Positions 6,256-9,419 of a stretch of 9,419 nt of DNA are shown one piece after another (the first letter of the stretch is position 1; each line of letters starts with the position of its first letter). The translations under genes and the position numbers were made by a program. The stretch comes from Deltaproteobacteria bacterium (GTDB taxonomy: Bacteria > Desulfobacterota > DSM-4660 > Desulfatiglandales > Desulfatiglandaceae), in contig JAFDJF010000199.1 in assembly GCA_019307645.1 (NCBI GenBank), forward strand, positions 1 to 9,419, written 5' to 3'. Under the pieces are notes generated by a model, which worked only from the letters and a program-made list of their open reading frames with translations, searched no databases and was not told the origin of the DNA.

Positions 6256-6780
6256 ATGGCTTCAAAGGACATATCCATTTCAAGCCCGATTGAAGAAAAA
6301 ATTGCCTGGGCCGAAGCGTGCTATCAGAATTCCGGGAGACAACTCCTTGAAGACAAGACCGTTGCTGACCTCTTAGGCAGGATGAAGAGGGCCATTCATG
6401 CCTCCCATGCGGAGATGAAGAAGACAGGTATCATTGCTCTGTGCGAGGAATGCGAGCAGGAAGAAGGCGGATCATGCTGTGGTGCAGGAATGGAAAACAG
6501 GTATGATGGCAGGCTCATTTTGATAAACCTGCTCCTGGATGTAAACATCCCCCGAACAAGAAGAGATTCGAAAAGCTGTTATTTTCTTAGTGAGAAAGGG
6601 TGCCTTCTTAAAGCGCGCCATGTAATCTGCATTAATTACATCTGCCGAAAGATCACCGATCGAATTGACCCCAAAAAAATCAATGCGCTTAGAGAAAAAG
6701 AGGGAGAAGAAGTGAATCTTCTGTTCCTTCTGCACGAGCATGCCAAAAAAGTATTGAAAGAGCGGACGGCTTTCACCTAA
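6256..6780 (+). CDS. Cysteine-rich protein of unknown function, possible metal or Fe-S binder
   Basis: From the ATG at 6256 the product is 174 residues. The open frame extends to a TTG at 6196 with no ribosome binding site, so those 20 extra residues are doubtful; even at 6256 the nearest purine-rich stretch is too far for a good site. The N-terminal half is helical and charged. The core has eight cysteines in a compact pattern (numbered from the 6256 ATG): C63-x2-C66, C74-C75 in GGSCCGAG, C108 in KSCYFL, C116 in KGCLLKAR, and C125-x4-C130 in ICINYIC. The LILINLLLDVNIP stretch lies between them. Such a pattern suggests bound iron-sulfur or zinc, in the manner of YkgJ-type chelating domains, but I do not recognise a named family and assign no reaction. 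No signal peptide or membrane segment is seen. The TAA stop lies inside the inverted-repeat end at 6776. Confidence 0.75.
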   Translation: MASKDISISSPIEEKIAWAEACYQNSGRQLLEDKTVADLLGRMKRAIHASHAEMKKTGIIALCEECEQEEGGSCCGAGMENRYDGRLILINLLLDVNIPRTRRDSKSCYFLSEKGCLLKARHVICINYICRKITDRIDPKKINALREKEGEEVNLLFLLHEHAKKVLKERTAFT

Positions 6781-6969
6781 CGTTGCATAAATCTTTGGCC
6801 CAAAAGCGCTTCGCTCGCTCTATATCAGGCTATCAAGAAATGTTTGTCCCTTCTTAAGACCTCAACGTATGTTTAATACGCTTTCGCCCTTAAAAATGGC
6901 CAAATCCCGCCTTTGGCGGGACTGACCTAATCTAGAGCGTTTTGAACTCAAATTTTATGCAACGTTAGG
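6776..6969. repeat. 194-bp element with 16-bp perfect inverted ends
   Basis: CCTAACGTTGCATAAA (6776-6791) and TTTATGCAACGTTAGG (6954-6969) are exact reverse complements, and the similarity continues inward imperfectly (CAAAAGCGC...CTCTATAT against AGAGCGTTTTG). Internal hairpins include TCCCGCC-TTT-GGCGGGA (6905-6921, 7-bp perfect stem) and CGTAT-GTTTA-ATACG. There is no coding capacity. The upstream gene's TAA stop falls inside the left end, and AGGG of the right end is the only ribosome-binding-like sequence before the downstream GTG start. This is most simply a MITE or other small palindromic repeat. An integron attC site is less likely (see rejected items). Confidence 0.65.
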
Positions 6970-6976
6970 GTTAACT

Positions 6977-7588
6977 GTGAATGAACATTTAAAAAAAAGC
7001 CTTAGCCGAGTGGCACAGTTTTATGACGAGCGAAAAGTCGGTGATGTGGGTCCTCTGGGTTTCCGAAGATCCACGGATCTCATGAAGCTGCTGGCCTGTC
7101 TGGACCCTTTGCTGGATGAAAAAATTATTGTTCCCGGTGAAACCAGGTTTCTGGATCTGGGCTGTGCTGATGGCAGGGTAAATGTCTTTTTGAGCTACCT
7201 GATAAAGATTTCTGTTGGCGTAGAGCTGGATGATTGGACACTGGATGAATATGCGCCATTAAAGAGCGAACTGGATGGAATTCTTGAAAATGAAGGTCTT
7301 TTGTCTCCGCCTGGAAACATCGCCCTTTTTCACGGAGACTCCACAGATCCGACGGTTCACGGGATAATTGCCCGGGAAACCGGAACTGAATTCGAAGGTT
7401 TTGATATCTTTTATACCTACCTGGTCATGCACGAAGAATTTGGCAGATTAATTGCAGAAAAGGCCAAAAAGGGATCTGTTTTCATGGTTTATGGTCTCCA
7501 TAAGATATTGCACTCATATCAAGGTCTTCGGCTTCTTGACCGCATCAGCCCCATGGAGGGCATCCTGGCGGTTTACCGCAAGGAGTAG
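6977..7588 (+). CDS. Class I SAM-dependent methyltransferase-like protein
   Basis: The 203-residue product has the Rossmann-fold pattern of class I methyltransferases. Motif I is FLDLGCADGRV (58-68). The acidic end of strand 2 is SVGVELDDW (79-87), with E83 expected to bind the ribose of S-adenosylmethionine. A third-strand acidic motif is ALFHGDSTD (116-124), and strand 4 is FDIFYTYLV (142-150). The C-terminal part is short, so the substrate-binding additions are minimal and no substrate can be proposed. The start is GTG at 6977; the alternative ATG four bases on is out of frame. The ribosome binding site is weak (AGGG, 6967-6970) and lies at the edge of the preceding repeat. The TAG stop is 4 bases before the next repeat element begins. 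It is flanked on both sides by repeats, so transfer as a unit with the cysteine-rich gene is conceivable. Confidence 0.8.
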   Translation: MNEHLKKSLSRVAQFYDERKVGDVGPLGFRRSTDLMKLLACLDPLLDEKIIVPGETRFLDLGCADGRVNVFLSYLIKISVGVELDDWTLDEYAPLKSELDGILENEGLLSPPGNIALFHGDSTDPTVHGIIARETGTEFEGFDIFYTYLVMHEEFGRLIAEKAKKGSVFMVYGLHKILHSYQGLRLLDRISPMEGILAVYRKE

Positions 7589-7592
7589 AAGA

Positions 7593-7738
7593 CTAATTGG
7601 TGTCTGAACGAAAACCATTCAGACACGATTTTGGATTGAGGATTTTGGATTTGAAAAGGACGCAATCTTAATCTGTTAATGATTTCCGTTATGAACTTAA
7701 AATACGAAAATCAGGGTTTTCGTTCAGGCACTAATTAG
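7593..7738. mobile_element. MITE-like inverted-repeat element, copy 2
   Basis: The outer 24 bases at 7593-7616 and 7715-7738 are inverted repeats with 22 of 24 matching; the shared core is GTGYCTGAACGAAAACC. The core is the same terminus as the element at 3685-3829, but the interior differs, which is typical of a family held together by its ends. A second, competing hairpin uses the left end alone: GTGTCTGAA (7600-7608) with TTCAGACAC (7618-7626), a perfect 9-bp stem. The interior also holds a short tandem duplication of a GGATTTTGGATT word (about 7627-7653). The right end contains the stop codon of the TPR gene (7731-7733). No open frame is present. Confidence 0.7.
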
Positions 7739-8432
7739 GTGGGCTTTCAAGATTGGCCTTTGCCATGGCGTGAAGGGGGGAGTCCGCATAATTTGCAACG
7801 AATTCCTTGAGAATTTCCTCTGCTTTTTCAGGTCTATTGTCGAGTCTGTAAAGCCGCGCAAGTCTCCACATGGCAGACTCCCTGAACGGCGTATCTGAAT
7901 CTGTCTCTACCAGAGGGGTCAATGTTTCGATGGCGGTCTTCAGCTCTCCCTTTGCTTCATAACAGGCGGCCAGAGCCAGGCTTGTCAGAAATTCATACTG
8001 CGTATCCCCTCGAACTTCATCCAGAAATCTCCTGTACAAGGTGATGGCTTTTGAATAATCTTTTTCGAGAAATTTCACATAAGCAGCCTGCGGTAGCGCC
8101 AGACGGGCCGTTTTTGACATGCCTTGATTCTCTATGACTTCCGCAAACAACTCCCCTGTTTTCTGTAATTCTGAGGGATCTAAATCGAGTTTCATGCCCA
8201 CGTTCAGAAGACTTTGGGCAGCAGCATTATAAGCGGTCTGCCCCTCCTCATTCACTGATGCGATCCAGGCATGGACTGCCAGATAAGAAATAACCATAAC
8301 GACTATGGCAATGCCGACGTATTTAAGCTGCTGCTGATGGGTACTGACAAACTCTGCAACCCTGCTGGAAAATGTAAGGAATTCATCAGGCCCCTTCAGG
8401 AGTTCCTTTCTGGATACTTTTTTCTTTGCCAC
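7731..8432 (-). CDS. Membrane-anchored TPR protein, YfgM-like
   Basis: The 233-residue protein begins with a basic cytoplasmic segment (MAKKKVSRKELLKG). One transmembrane helix follows at about residues 37-57 (YVGIAIVVMVISYLAVHAW), and the C-terminal domain has about four TPR-type helical hairpins (67-226). Clear repeats are AAYVKFLEKDYSKAITLYRRFL (117-137), ALAACYEAKGELKTAIETLTPLV (153-175) and RLARLYRLDNRPEKAEEILKEFV (190-212). The layout matches the YfgM/TPR-21 family, single-pass proteins whose periplasmic TPR domain associates with the Sec translocon and envelope chaperones in E. coli; the role here is inferred. The start is GTG (8432-8430) with AGAGGA five bases upstream. The stop TAG and final Asn codon lie in the terminal repeat of the adjacent MITE-like element, so the original C-terminus may have been altered. 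The gene is divergent from dedA. Confidence 0.82.
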   Translation of the reverse strand: MAKKKVSRKELLKGPDEFLTFSSRVAEFVSTHQQQLKYVGIAIVVMVISYLAVHAWIASVNEEGQTAYNAAAQSLLNVGMKLDLDPSELQKTGELFAEVIENQGMSKTARLALPQAAYVKFLEKDYSKAITLYRRFLDEVRGDTQYEFLTSLALAACYEAKGELKTAIETLTPLVETDSDTPFRESAMWRLARLYRLDNRPEKAEEILKEFVANYADSPLHAMAKANLESPPN

Positions 8433-8477
8433 CCGGATCCTCTTTTCTGTAGAAATCGTTTGAGTAACCTTTTAAGA

Positions 8478-8489
8478 TCTGTTAACAGA
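8478..8489. promoter_or_regulatory. 12-bp perfect palindrome between divergent genes
   Basis: TCTGTTAACAGA is a perfect dyad in the 141-base gap between the TPR gene and the dedA-family gene, 46 bases from the TPR start. It could be an operator shared by the two divergent genes. A possible plus-strand promoter for dedA is TTGTGG (8530) with TATAAA (8555) after 19 bases, a long spacing. No functional evidence. Confidence 0.3.
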
Positions 8490-8573
8490 AGTCGTATTTT
8501 CAGTCAAGGCAAAAGAATGCTTGTTATTTTTGTGGGAGCCCTAAGGGAACCAGTATAAAAGGGGAACGAACTC

Positions 8574-9191
8574 GTGACATATATGGACCGGTTTCTTTCA
8601 TATCTTGATTCACTACCTGATTTCCTCATATATTGGCTGTTGGGCCTGAGTGCATTCCTGGAAAATGTCTTTCCCCCTGCTCCCGGAGACACTATCACCG
8701 CATTCGGGGCATTTCTGGTTGGCACGAACAGACTCCAATTTCCTGCCATGTTCATTTCTACGACACTAGGGAGCCTTGCCGGGTTCATGTTTCTGTTCTG
8801 GATCGGCAATTTGCTGGGCAGGCGTTTTTTTATTGAGAGAGACTTCTGGTACTTGAAGGCAGAAGACATCATCAGGGCCGAAGAATGGTTTCGGAAATAT
8901 GGATATCTTCTCATTTTGCTTAACCGGTTTTTCCCCGGAATCCGGTCTGTCATATCCATCGCAGGCGGAATATCAAAGTTGAGGGTTCTGAAGGTTACAG
9001 TGTTTGCACTTATCAGTTGCAGTGTGTGGAATCTGATCTGGATATGTATGGGATACACACTGGGCACTAACTGGGAAACGGCAAAGGAAAAGATGGAAGG
9101 GATTATGATAGGCTACAATATCGTATTCCTTGGCTTGCTGGGTGTTTTAATTGTGCTTTATATATTGAGGAGAGTTAGAAACCGGTCATGA
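8574..9191 (+). CDS. DedA family integral membrane protein
   Basis: The 205-residue protein has the DedA (VTT/SNARE-associated) pattern of several membrane helices, at about 16-30, 40-50, 58-80, 110-117, 126-160 and 181-199. Conserved charged residues stand where the family needs them: E30 and D39 in the re-entrant ENVFPPAPGDT segment, and R118 and R124 in LNRFFPGIRSV. The R118/R124 spacing of six equals that of the essential arginines of E. coli YqjA. The GGISKLRV loop and the C-terminal basic tail (RRVRNRS) are also typical. DedA proteins take part in undecaprenyl-phosphate or phospholipid transport across the inner membrane and in membrane homeostasis; which substrate applies here is not visible. 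The start is GTG at 8574, with AGGGG nine bases upstream; the ATG at 8583 would be too far from that site. Confidence 0.92.
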   Translation: MTYMDRFLSYLDSLPDFLIYWLLGLSAFLENVFPPAPGDTITAFGAFLVGTNRLQFPAMFISTTLGSLAGFMFLFWIGNLLGRRFFIERDFWYLKAEDIIRAEEWFRKYGYLLILLNRFFPGIRSVISIAGGISKLRVLKVTVFALISCSVWNLIWICMGYTLGTNWETAKEKMEGIMIGYNIVFLGLLGVLIVLYILRRVRNRS

Positions 9192-9419
9192 GCGTCAGTT
9201 TCAAAACCTTCATTTTTACCTGACCTCCAGAAAGGAATCTGCTTTGCCGTTGTGAAGCAGCCTATCCCTGTGGAATCCATCGAAAGGGTAACTTCTCAAA
9301 AAGTCCGGGTAAGATCGCTGCAATAAGGCGGCGGCGGTGTCTTTTTAGAAATCCGCATATTTGGGAGTCATTCCAAACTGACGGCAGCTATCTACGCAAT
9401 TTGTAATGTGAGGCTTTAA
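9192..9419. other. Downstream tail without a clear gene
   Basis: No complete gene is seen. A small hairpin CTGCTT-N10-AAGCAG (9239-9260) follows dedA but has no T-run, so it is not a convincing terminator. On the minus strand the window edge is in an open frame of 24 codons (9419 down to 9348, ending PKYADF and then TAA at 9347-9345). This could be the C-terminus of a gene entering from the right; it is too short to identify. Confidence 0.3.

Noticed and set aside
6776..6969. Integron attC site following a gene cassette
   Set aside because: ACCTAAC fits RYYYAAC and a GTTAGGC exists at 5893, but the closing GTTAGGG misses the final pyrimidine, the element is longer (194 bp) than usual attC sites, no attC-like structure precedes 5893, and no integrase is present.
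9239..9260. Rho-independent terminator after the dedA-family gene
   Set aside because: The stem is only 6 bp around a 10-base loop and no T-run follows.
1..9419. CRISPR arrays, tRNA or rRNA genes, full insertion sequences
   Set aside because: No regularly spaced direct repeats, no tRNA- or rRNA-like segments and no transposase-like reading frame were seen on either strand.

Overview
The window (about 9.4 kb, moderate G+C) looks like chromosomal DNA of a Desulfobacterota (deltaproteobacterial) bacterium, most likely from the Desulfobacterales. That assignment rests on the gene set: a heptose kinase, DUF4416, YicC, RemA run, a bactofilin, a type II secretion/pilus ATPase N-terminal domain fused to a MinD-like ATPase, and many short inverted-repeat elements between genes. 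It is inference from content; no search was run.

Region 1 (1-2700, minus strand) is a compact operon read right to left: heptose-7-phosphate kinase (rfaE1/hldE kinase), DUF4416 protein, YicC-family endoribonuclease, and the first 27 codons of RemA (DUF370). A near-consensus sigma70-type promoter lies just upstream of rfaE1. DUF4416 and yicC overlap at a TTGA junction. A 9-bp perfect hairpin occupies the rfaE1-DUF4416 gap.

Region 2 (2774-3129, plus strand) is a broken trkA potassium-uptake regulator. The first ~90 codons are split over three frames and joined directly to the last ~40 codons, so about 1 kb of the gene is gone.

Region 3 (3126-5272, minus strand) holds a MinD/FlhG-like ATPase carrying a GspE/MshE-type N-terminal domain, followed downstream by a bactofilin. 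The two are separated by a MITE-like inverted-repeat element and a related half element. Together they suggest a cell-positioning or polar-machinery module.

Region 4 (5273-6255) is nearly 1 kb without a convincing gene. It contains an element bounded by 18-bp perfect inverted repeats and several short dyads.

Region 5 (6256-7588, plus strand) holds a cysteine-rich protein of unknown function and a SAM-methyltransferase-like protein. They are separated by a 194-bp element with 16-bp perfect inverted ends, which contains the stop codon of the first gene and the probable ribosome binding site of the second.

Region 6 (7593-9419): a second copy of the Region 3 MITE-like element supplies the stop codon of a membrane-anchored TPR protein (minus strand). 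A DedA-family membrane protein is divergent from that gene. The last ~230 bases hold no clear gene.

The strongest points for a second look are the GspE_N-MinD fusion next to a bactofilin, the decayed trkA, and the family of inverted-repeat elements inserted at or into gene ends.
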